The translations under genes were made by a program, and so were the position numbers. Positions 1 to 5,461 of a DNA stretch of 5,461 nucleotides are shown here, in pieces. Below the pieces are notes generated by a model, which searched no databases, had not been told where the DNA came from, and was given only the letters and a program-made list of their open reading frames with translations. How positions within the stretch are numbered: the stretch's first letter is position 1; each line of letters begins with the position of its first letter. Source of the stretch: Deltaproteobacteria bacterium (GTDB lineage: Bacteria; Desulfobacterota; Dissulfuribacteria; Dissulfuribacterales; QOAL01); contig JALWJV010000136.1 of NCBI GenBank assembly GCA_026996955.1, positions 1 to 5,461 of the forward strand. The letters are read 5' to 3'.

Positions 1-1838
1 GGACAGTTTGTCCTGTGAACCGTAATTCCCCTTCCCCTGGTAATGTACCCGACCACATCATCTCCGGGAACCGGCGTACAGCACTTGGCAAGATGAATCA
101 TTATATCATCATGGCCGTGGATCAGCACACCCTGATTGCCGGCACCGTGTTTTCTGGATTCTTCCTGGACTATCTCGGGCTGTTCATCCTGGTCGTCCTT
201 TGCATCAGCCCGTACCAGTTTACCCACTATCTGGGTGGGGGAAATCTTGCCATAACCCACTGCAATAAGAAGGTCTTCAAGGCTCTTGAATGAAAACGAT
301 GCAACAATATCACCGCCGCCTGATTTGACAAACTCATTGAAATCAAGACGGTGCTTCCTGAACTCCCTGGCGCACAGCTCACGCCCCAGGGCAAGGCTCT
401 TTTCACGCTCCTCAGTCTTTATCCACTGCCTTATCCTTGCCCTTGCCCTGCCTGTCTTGGCAATCTTCAACCAGTCGCGGCTTGGAACATGGTGTTTTGA
501 TGTGATTATCTCAACAACATCGCCGTTTTGAAGCTCGTACTTAAGCGGCACCATGCGGCCATTTACCTTGGCTCCTGCACAGTGGTGCCCAACCTCTGTA
601 TGGATGGCATAGGCAAAGTCAATGGGAGTTGCCCCGCTTGGAAACTCCTTTATGTCACCATCAGGGGTGAGGACATAGACCTCATTGGAAAAGAGGTCCA
701 TGCGCACAGATTCCAGGAACTCCCTTGGGTCTTCAAGCTCCTTCTGCCACTCCATGAGCTGGGTAAGCCAGTCAAACTGCTTTGCCTGCTCCTTCTGCAC
801 CACCTTTCCCTCTTTGTAGAGCCAGTGGGCAGCGATTCCCTCGCTTGCAATCTTGTCCATCTCCTCGGTGCGTATCTGGATCTCCATGCGTTCACCGTAT
901 GGACCAATTACAGTGGTGTGAAGCGACTGGTACATATTTGCCTTGGGAAGGCTTATGTAATCCTTGAACCTGCCGGGCACCGGCTTCCAGACAGAGTGGA
1001 CGATTCCAAGGGCCTCGTAACACTCCTTTGGAGTATTGAGGATGATGCGAAAGGCTATCAGATCATATATTTCATCCAGGGTGACGTTACGCCTCCGCAT
1101 CTTCCGGAAAATACTGAAGAGATGCTTGGGCCTTCCAAGCACCCGGCACGAAAGCCCGTATTCTGCCATCTTCCGGGAGATGATCTCCTTCACCTCCTCC
1201 ACATAGACCTTGCGTTTGCCAAGCCTGGCCTCAACGTCCCTTGAAAGTGCCTCGTACTCAACCGGGTACATGTATTGAAACGAAAGGTCTTCAAGCTCCC
1301 GCTTTATCCAGTCGATACCAAGCCTGCTTGCAAGTGGCGCATAGATATCAAGTGTCTCTCTGGCAATCTTGACCTGCTTCTCCTCCCTCTGGAAATTAAG
1401 GGTACGCATGTTGTGAAGCCTGTCTGCAAGTTTTACCAGCAGCACCCTGATATCCTTAGACATTGCAAGGATCATCTTGCGGATATTTTCCGCCTGCTTG
1501 TGAATCTTGCTCTGGAACTCTATCTGGCTGATCTTTGTGACACCCTCAACGATCTCTGCCACGTCTGTGCCAAACAACTCCTGCAGCTCTTCAAACGTGG
1601 CAAGGGTATCTTCTATGGTATCGTGCAGAAGCCCTGCGGCAATGCTTGCAACATCAAGCTTGAGCTGTGCAAGTATGAATGCCGTGGCAAGGGGATGGGA
1701 AAGATACGGCTCACCGGAAAGGCGTGTCTGGCCTGCATGGACCTTGGCAGAATATACATAGGCCTTCTGGATGAGGCTTGTATCTGCATCAGGCATGTAA
1801 GAATTGACCTGATCCAGTATGTCATTTATGCGGATCAT
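1..1838 (-). CDS. rel: Bifunctional (p)ppGpp synthetase/hydrolase, Rel/SpoT family (3' end outside window)
   Basis: This long-RSH enzyme makes and degrades the stringent-response alarmone (p)ppGpp in the cytoplasm. I translated 612 codons by hand with no stop. The hydrolase HD domain keeps its metal and catalytic set: H48, HDTIED at 72–77 and D139/N143 in KLADRLHNMRTL. The synthetase domain keeps GRPKH (235–239), D259, RFKD (290–293), MYQSLHTT (302–309), E319 in MEIQIRT, and AAHW. RFKD fits the RXKD signature of bifunctional Rel/SpoT rather than the EXDD of monofunctional RelA. A TGS domain follows at about 383–447, then a helical stretch. The zinc-binding region starts at CC 586–587 and reaches H608 and C612 at the window edge. 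Full-length relatives are about 700–750 aa, so about 100 residues, probably the ACT/RRM domain, lie outside. The ATG at 1838 is preceded directly by an in-frame TAG and lies 3 bp after the proS stop. No strong Shine-Dalgarno is seen, so translation is probably coupled to proS. Confidence 0.96.
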   Translation of the reverse strand, partial: MIRINDILDQVNSYMPDADTSLIQKAYVYSAKVHAGQTRLSGEPYLSHPLATAFILAQLKLDVASIAAGLLHDTIEDTLATFEELQELFGTDVAEIVEGVTKISQIEFQSKIHKQAENIRKMILAMSKDIRVLLVKLADRLHNMRTLNFQREEKQVKIARETLDIYAPLASRLGIDWIKRELEDLSFQYMYPVEYEALSRDVEARLGKRKVYVEEVKEIISRKMAEYGLSCRVLGRPKHLFSIFRKMRRRNVTLDEIYDLIAFRIILNTPKECYEALGIVHSVWKPVPGRFKDYISLPKANMYQSLHTTVIGPYGERMEIQIRTEEMDKIASEGIAAHWLYKEGKVVQKEQAKQFDWLTQLMEWQKELEDPREFLESVRMDLFSNEVYVLTPDGDIKEFPSGATPIDFAYAIHTEVGHHCAGAKVNGRMVPLKYELQNGDVVEIITSKHHVPSRDWLKIAKTGRARARIRQWIKTEEREKSLALGRELCAREFRKHRLDFNEFVKSGGGDIVASFSFKSLEDLLIAVGYGKISPTQIVGKLVRADAKDDQDEQPEIVQEESRKHGAGNQGVLIHGHDDIMIHLAKCCTPVPGDDVVGYITRGRGITVHRTNC

Positions 1839-1841
1839 CTA

Positions 1842-3578
1842 TCAGTCTGCCCTGCCTGCTTCCTGCCCCAACAGTTCCCTTACAGATGAAACTGCCTGTT
1901 CCTTACTGACATTAACTGTCTCACCGGTGGCCCTTGGTGTAATCTCAATCTCCCCGGTCTTCTTGAACTTCTTTCCAATGGTTACCCTTACTGGAATACC
2001 GATGAGTTCCGAATCCTTGAACTTGACACCTGGACGCTCCTTTCTGTCATCAAGAAGCACGTCAAGGCCCTGGGAATTCAGGGCACTGTAAAGATCATCT
2101 GCAACCTGGCAAAGCTCCTGATCCCTCTCGTCAAGAAGGCTTATGATCACATCAAAGGGGGCTAAGGGTCTTGGGAATATAATCCCCCTGTCATCGTGGT
2201 TCTGTTCTATTGCTGCGGCCACTGTCCTGCCAATGCCAATGCCGTAACAGCCCATTACAATGGTCTGTTCCTTTCCATTGGAATCGAGAAATTTTGCCCC
2301 AAGGGCCTCGCTGTATTTCGTGCCAAGCTTGAAAATGTGGCCCACCTCTATGCCGCGCTTAAGCTCAATAACGCCTCCACATGAGGGGCAAGGGTCATCT
2401 GCCCTGATCACTGCAATATCAGAAAGCTCTGGTAACTCTGCATCACGGCTCCATTCCACATTAATCACATGGGCGTCTGCCTCATTTGCCCCTGCCACAA
2501 AACATGAACAGCCAGCCACAGAGTTGTCTGCAACCCTTCTCACATCAGCAGCTAGCCCAATGGGCCCGGCAAAACCTGCCGGAGCACCTGTAACCCTTCT
2601 GACAACATCATCAGAGGCCATTACAAGGCGTTCTGCACCAAGAAGCCTCTGAAGCTTTACCTCATTAAGCTCCCTGTCCCCGCGAATAAACGCAACAACA
2701 GGCTCACCGTCTGCCTCAAGCACCAGGGTTTTCACCACCTGGTAAGGCTTAACGCCCAAAAATTCCGCAACGTCTTCTACGCTGTGGACACCGGGAGTTG
2801 AGACCCTTTCAAGCGGTTTGTCACACCTGGCGGAAGCTGAATCACTGCCACCCTCCTTTGCCTTTACAGGGGCAAGCTCAACATTTGCAGCATATTCACA
2901 TTGGGTGCAGCATGCTATCACATCTTCACCAGTATCGGCGATTACCATAAACTCGTGGGATGCCTTTCCGCCAATGCTTCCGGTATCAGCCTCAACTGGA
3001 CGGTACTCAAGGCCGCAGCGCTCAAATATGTTGCAGTATGCCCGGTACATGGCCTCGTACTGTCTGTCCAGCGCCTCTTCATCCACATCAAAACTGTAGG
3101 CATCCTTCATGATGAACTCACGGCCACGCATGAGCCCGAACCGGGGCCTTATCTCATCCCTGAATTTTGTCTGTATCTGGTAAAGATTAAGGGGCAGGTC
3201 CCTGTATGAGCGCACCTCCTTGCGGACGATGTCTGTTATTACCTCCTCGTGGGTGGGGCCGAGGCAGCACGCATGTTCATGGCGGTCGTGGAAGCGAAGA
3301 AGCTCCCGGCCATAATGCTCCCACCTGCCGCTCTCCTGCCACAGCTCTGCAGGCTGCACAATTGGCATGAGCAGTTCCTGGGCACCGGCTGCATTCATCT
3401 CCTCCCTGACAATCTGTTCAACCTTCCTGATGGCCCGAAGCCCCAGGGGAAGATATGTGTAAAGCCCTGAGGCAAGCTTTCTAATCATCCCTGCCCTGAG
3501 CATGAGTTTGTGAGAGATTACCTCTGCCTCAGCAGGCACCTCCTTCAGGGTTGGGATGAACATCTTTGAGTAACGCAT
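1842..3578 (-). CDS. proS: Prolyl-tRNA synthetase, bacterial type with editing insertion
   Basis: Cytoplasmic class II aminoacyl-tRNA synthetase that charges tRNA-Pro with proline. At 578 aa it is full length for the bacterial (ProS type 1) form. The class II core includes GPTHEE (107–112), motif 2 around FRDEIRPRFGLMRGREF (139–155) and motif 3 in MGCYGIGIGR (442–451). Between motifs 2 and 3 lies the YbaK-like INS domain (about 263–385), which hydrolyses Ala-tRNA-Pro; it keeps the lysine in YQVVKTLVL (K283). The anticodon-binding domain follows at about 470–570 (VLLDDRKERPGVKFKDSELIGIP). Two CxxC pairs, CTQC (224–227) and CPSC (397–400), flank the INS domain and could bind zinc. The start ATG has GGAG 10 nt upstream, and MRYSKMFIPTLKEVPAEAE is the usual N-terminus of the family. 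It sits 19 bp after ispG and 3 bp before rel, consistent with one operon. Confidence 0.98.
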   Translation of the reverse strand: MRYSKMFIPTLKEVPAEAEVISHKLMLRAGMIRKLASGLYTYLPLGLRAIRKVEQIVREEMNAAGAQELLMPIVQPAELWQESGRWEHYGRELLRFHDRHEHACCLGPTHEEVITDIVRKEVRSYRDLPLNLYQIQTKFRDEIRPRFGLMRGREFIMKDAYSFDVDEEALDRQYEAMYRAYCNIFERCGLEYRPVEADTGSIGGKASHEFMVIADTGEDVIACCTQCEYAANVELAPVKAKEGGSDSASARCDKPLERVSTPGVHSVEDVAEFLGVKPYQVVKTLVLEADGEPVVAFIRGDRELNEVKLQRLLGAERLVMASDDVVRRVTGAPAGFAGPIGLAADVRRVADNSVAGCSCFVAGANEADAHVINVEWSRDAELPELSDIAVIRADDPCPSCGGVIELKRGIEVGHIFKLGTKYSEALGAKFLDSNGKEQTIVMGCYGIGIGRTVAAAIEQNHDDRGIIFPRPLAPFDVIISLLDERDQELCQVADDLYSALNSQGLDVLLDDRKERPGVKFKDSELIGIPVRVTIGKKFKKTGEIEITPRATGETVNVSKEQAVSSVRELLGQEAGRAD

Positions 3579-3588
3579 ATTTTAATAG

Positions 3589-3592
3589 CTCC
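3589..3592 (-). promoter_or_regulatory. Ribosome binding site of proS
   Basis: Read on the minus strand, GGAG lies in the 19-bp gap between the ispG stop and the proS ATG, 10 nt before the start. It supports the chosen proS start and shows that proS can initiate on its own within the operon. Confidence 0.6.
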
Positions 3593-3597
3593 AAACA

Positions 3598-4698
3598 TTA
3601 TAGTTTATGTGCAGCATCATACTCCCTGACCACCTTCTCCACCTCTTCCCAGAAGGCATCAAGCAGCTGGGATTCATCCACCTTTTTAAGGATCTTCTCT
3701 CCCTTGAAGATAATCCCCTTGCCCTTGCCGCCTGCAACACCGATATCTGCCTCCCTTGCCTCTCCGGGACCATTAACAATGCACCCCATCACGGCAAGTT
3801 TTACAGGCTGCGGAATCTTTCTCGCCCTTTCTTCCACCTCTCTGGCAAGGCTGAAAAGGTCTATCTCGCACCTTCCGCATGTGGGGCAGGAAATTATTTC
3901 CGGCCCCCGATGACGCAGTTTAACTGCGCGAAGTATCTCATAGGCAACAATTATCTCTTCCACTGGGTCCCTGGTAAGGGATACCCTCATGGTGTCGCCA
4001 ATCCCCTCCATTAGCAGGGCGCCAAGTGCCACGCTGCTCTTGACAGTCCCTGCAATGAGCCCGCCTGCCTCTGTAACGCCGATGTGAAGTGGGAAATCAG
4101 TACGCTGTGACAGCAACCGGTACGCCTCAACAGTGGCCATTGCATCTGACGACTTGATGGAAATCTTCATCTCCTCCCACCCCATGTCGGCAACAAGGTT
4201 GACATTGCGTATTGCGCTTTCAACCAGTGCCTCAGGTGTGGGGCCACCGTATTTTTTGCGGATGTCCTTTTCCAGGGAGCCGGAATTTACTCCAACCCGT
4301 ATTGGCACACTGTATTCACGCGCCTTGTCAACAACCTTCCTAAGCTTCTCCTCTCCACCTATGTTTCCGGGATTAATACGAATTCCCTTTGCACCGGACT
4401 CCATGGCAGCAACTGCAAGGCGCCAGTCAAAGTGGATATCTGCAATCAGTGGTATGGAAATTGCTTTGTTAATTTCTGAAATTGCCCTGGCGGCATCCAT
4501 GTTAAGCACTGCGACCCTGATAATCTCGCAGCCCACCTCTTCGAGCCTCTTAATCTGCTCAACAGTGGCTGCCACATCACGGGTATCGGTATTGGTCATG
4601 GACTGCACGGCAACAGGATTGCCTCCGCCAACCGGCACAGAACCTACGTGAATTGTGCGTGTTTTGGTATTTTTTCTTACATTATCCATACGGCGCAT
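3598..4698 (-). CDS. ispG: 4-hydroxy-3-methylbut-2-enyl diphosphate synthase (IspG/GcpE)
   Basis: Iron-sulfur enzyme of the MEP isoprenoid pathway that converts 2-C-methyl-D-erythritol 2,4-cyclodiphosphate to HMBPP using two electrons from flavodoxin or ferredoxin. The 366-aa length matches the short bacterial form (E. coli is 372 aa). The N-terminal TIM-barrel carries VQSMTNTDTRD (31–41), ADIHFD (86–91), GIRINPGNIG (105–114) and RVGVNSGSLE (134–143). The C-terminal domain has the cluster ligands C271 and C274 (CPTC) and C306 (MGCIVNGPGE), with E313 as the fourth ligand by homology. C277 is an extra cysteine. An in-frame TGA lies just upstream, so only ATG 4698 (M1) or ATG 4689 (M4) is a likely start. 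Neither has a recognisable Shine-Dalgarno. M4 (MDNVRKNTKTR) is a reasonable alternative. It is the first gene of the ispG–proS–rel block. Confidence 0.98.
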   Translation of the reverse strand: MRRMDNVRKNTKTRTIHVGSVPVGGGNPVAVQSMTNTDTRDVAATVEQIKRLEEVGCEIIRVAVLNMDAARAISEINKAISIPLIADIHFDWRLAVAAMESGAKGIRINPGNIGGEEKLRKVVDKAREYSVPIRVGVNSGSLEKDIRKKYGGPTPEALVESAIRNVNLVADMGWEEMKISIKSSDAMATVEAYRLLSQRTDFPLHIGVTEAGGLIAGTVKSSVALGALLMEGIGDTMRVSLTRDPVEEIIVAYEILRAVKLRHRGPEIISCPTCGRCEIDLFSLAREVEERARKIPQPVKLAVMGCIVNGPGEAREADIGVAGGKGKGIIFKGEKILKKVDESQLLDAFWEEVEKVVREYDAAHKL

Positions 4699-4781
4699 GA
4701 TAAATCAGTATATTGGTTTGAGCAATGGCAACGTGAAAATTACCGACGCTAACATACAACTTCTTGTTGACATTACAGGTT

Positions 4782-4803
4782 TCATTTAGCATTCTCTAAA
4801 AGA
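4782..4803. repeat. Short interrupted dyad, possible operator
   Basis: TTTAG (4785–4789) and CTAAA (4796–4800) are perfect inverted halves around a 6-nt centre. Beyond one A:A mismatch, TC (4782–4783) and GA (4802–4803) also match. The dyad covers the -10 position expected for the TTGACA at 4767. The arms are AT-rich and no T-run follows, so a protein-binding site is more plausible than a terminator. Five-base arms can occur by chance. Confidence 0.3.
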
Positions 4804-4841
4804 GGCAATCCTGCGCATGTTGTTTTGCTGATACCTAAGTT

Positions 4842-4850
4842 GAGGTGATA
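4842..4850 (+). promoter_or_regulatory. Strong Shine-Dalgarno-like sequence ahead of the small plus-strand gene
   Basis: GAGGTGATA matches the 3' end of 16S rRNA very well, but the nearest in-frame ATG (4867) is 16 nt further on, longer than the usual 5–10 nt. The ACCT at 4833–4836 can pair with the AGGT at 4843–4846 across a 6-nt loop, which could partly hide the site. It may serve ATG 4867 with suboptimal spacing or be coincidental. Confidence 0.35.
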
Positions 4851-4866
4851 GGCAATTTATTCCGGC

Positions 4867-5346
4867 ATGTTCAGGATACCACCGGGTAAGATTATGAAGA
4901 TAAATCCAGATTTACACATTCCAGGCGTTAATGGCATTAAAAACGGTTCTGCAGACAAAAAGGCCCAGGGACCAGGAGCCTTCTCAAAGCTGCTTGACCA
5001 GATGTCAGAAACAGGTGCATCCAGACAGACAAATGACACTGCCCCTGTCTTTAACACCCCGTTTATTCAAAACCCCGTTCAGTCATCCGCACAGTCTGAC
5101 GCCCTTGCAGCAGGAAGCGAGGCAATTCAGTTGATTGAACACCTGAGCGTCATGCTTACCCAAAACAGTGATCCCGCCTATAACATTGAGCCAATGGCTG
5201 CCGCACTTAAGGATGAGGTGAGTGCACTGACTGAATTAAGGGATGCACTTCCCGCAGAGGATCCCCTTCGTGGAGCCATTGATGAGATAAGCGCGCTGTC
5301 AATGGTTGCCTCCATGAAGATTGAACGTGGCGATTTCAGCCCATAA
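4867..5346 (+). CDS. Small uncharacterised soluble protein upstream of a response regulator
   Basis: I do not recognise this 159-aa protein. It has no signal peptide, membrane segment or cysteine. The first half (to about residue 80) is rich in Gly, Ser, Thr, Asn, Gln and Pro and looks disordered, apart from a short FSKLLDQM helix at 39–46. The second half (about 80–155) is predicted by eye to be helical, with IQLIEHLSVMLTQN, an ALKDEVSALTELRDAL helix and a C-terminal ALSMVASMKIERGDFSP. The layout of a loose N-terminus beginning MKINP plus a helical C-terminus recalls small flagellar or export-associated proteins such as FlgM or FliE, but no diagnostic motif supports this. Two starts are possible: ATG 4867, with a strong but distant Shine-Dalgarno, or ATG 4894 (MKINPDLHIPG, 150 aa), preceded by GGGTAAG. 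The second gives the more natural N-terminus. Regular codon use and the following same-strand gene support a real gene. Confidence 0.75.
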   Translation: MFRIPPGKIMKINPDLHIPGVNGIKNGSADKKAQGPGAFSKLLDQMSETGASRQTNDTAPVFNTPFIQNPVQSSAQSDALAAGSEAIQLIEHLSVMLTQNSDPAYNIEPMAAALKDEVSALTELRDALPAEDPLRGAIDEISALSMVASMKIERGDFSP

Positions 5347-5377
5347 CAAATAAACAGCTTACAGATTAACCAAAAAA

Positions 5378-5461
5378 ATGTCTGAGAAAAAAAGTATTCT
5401 TATAATTGAAGATGACCCGGAAGTACGCAGCATGCTTGAAGATTACCTCACCTACCTGAAT
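5378..5461 (+). CDS. Response regulator, N-terminal receiver domain start (3' end outside window)
   Basis: Only the first 28 codons are present. They read MSEKKSILIIEDDPEVRSML followed by EDYLTYLN. The hydrophobic beta strand SILIIEDD, with paired acidic residues D12–D13 and the following PEVRSML helix, is the standard opening of a CheY-like receiver domain; these acidic residues bind the Mg2+ needed for phosphorylation. The phospho-acceptor Asp (usually near residue 55) and any output domain lie outside, so the type of regulator cannot be told. The gene begins 31 bp after the small upstream gene, on the same strand, and is probably co-transcribed with it. The leader is A-rich (CCAAAAAAATG) with no clear Shine-Dalgarno. 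A kinase or flagellar gene further right would explain its role. Confidence 0.9.
   Translation, partial: MSEKKSILIIEDDPEVRSMLEDYLTYLN

Larger units (their letters stand above)
4699..4866. promoter_or_regulatory. Divergent intergenic control region between ispG and the plus-strand genes
   Basis: This 168-bp gap separates two divergently read blocks, so it should carry a promoter for each. On the plus strand a perfect TTGACA lies at 4767–4772, but the -10 position 17 bp on reads CATTCT (4790–4795), which is weak. On the minus strand TATACT (4712 down to 4707) resembles a -10 box and ends only 8 nt before the ispG ATG; no good -35 is spaced correctly (TTGCCA at 4731–4726 leaves just 13 bp). I found no convincing sigma-54 or sigma-28 promoter. 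That the region is regulatory is inferred from gene layout; the individual boxes are tentative. Confidence 0.5.

Noticed and set aside
1839..1841. The TGA-TAG between proS and rel as a frameshift or broken fusion
   Set aside because: ProRS ends at its normal length and Rel begins with a normal N-terminus, so these are two intact adjacent genes with an extra stop codon directly before the rel ATG.
528..1889. Long plus-strand open frames of 238 aa (528–1244) and 204 aa (1275–1889)
   Set aside because: They lie antisense to the well-conserved rel gene (the second runs slightly into the end of proS). Their Leu/His/Cys-rich composition is what reversed codons of rel give, and no family motif is visible.
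3566..4014. Overlapping plus-strand open frames of 115 and 135 aa antisense to the ispG 3' end
   Set aside because: The opposite strand encodes the conserved IspG C-terminal iron-sulfur domain, and the plus-strand translations show no coherent protein features.
4133..4651. Plus-strand open frame of 172 aa antisense to ispG
   Set aside because: It is fully contained in ispG, Ser/Thr/Leu-rich in the way a shadow frame is, and has no ribosome site or recognisable domain.
4785..4800. TTTAG/CTAAA dyad as a transcription terminator
   Set aside because: The stem is only 5 bp and AT-rich, no T-run follows on either strand, and the genes on both sides start away from it, so there is no transcript end to terminate here.
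4801..4830. Sigma-54 promoter (GG and GC pairs near GGCAATCC…GCGC and TTTTGCT)
   Set aside because: The GG and GC pairs are not separated by the required 10 nt in any alignment I tried.
4857..5057. Minus-strand 66-aa open frame opposite the small plus-strand gene
   Set aside because: It is a shadow of the plus-strand gene. It would also end inside the intergenic control region, and it has no recognisable ribosome site or domain.

Overview
The window (5,461 bp, roughly balanced GC) looks like chromosomal housekeeping DNA from a Gram-negative bacterium. The proteins and the ispG–proS–rel gene order look most like Desulfobacterota (former Deltaproteobacteria). That taxonomic guess rests on remembered protein character and gene order, not on a search.

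Minus-strand block (4698 down to 1): three tightly packed genes, read right to left. First is ispG, a complete 366-aa [4Fe-4S] enzyme of the MEP isoprenoid pathway. After 19 bp comes proS, a complete 578-aa bacterial-type prolyl-tRNA synthetase with an inserted editing domain. After 3 bp comes rel, a bifunctional (p)ppGpp synthetase/hydrolase. The window holds 612 codons of rel; it runs off the left edge inside its C-terminal zinc-binding region, so the ACT/RRM end is missing. The spacing argues for one transcript. The pairing of a tRNA-charging enzyme with the alarmone enzyme that responds to uncharged tRNA is functionally suggestive.

Divergent intergenic region (4699–4866): 168 bp that must hold the start signals for both directions. 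It contains a consensus TTGACA hexamer on the plus strand, a short dyad just downstream of it, a TATACT hexamer very close to the ispG start, a partly repeated word pair, and a strong Shine-Dalgarno-like sequence.

Plus-strand block (4867–5461): a small soluble protein of 159 aa (or 150 aa from an internal Met) that I do not recognise, followed after 31 bp by the first 28 codons of a response-regulator receiver domain that runs off the right edge. The two are probably co-transcribed. No RNA gene, mobile element, CRISPR array or convincing terminator was seen. Nothing here is clearly a new system; the least-explained piece is the small protein next to the response regulator and the control region in front of it.
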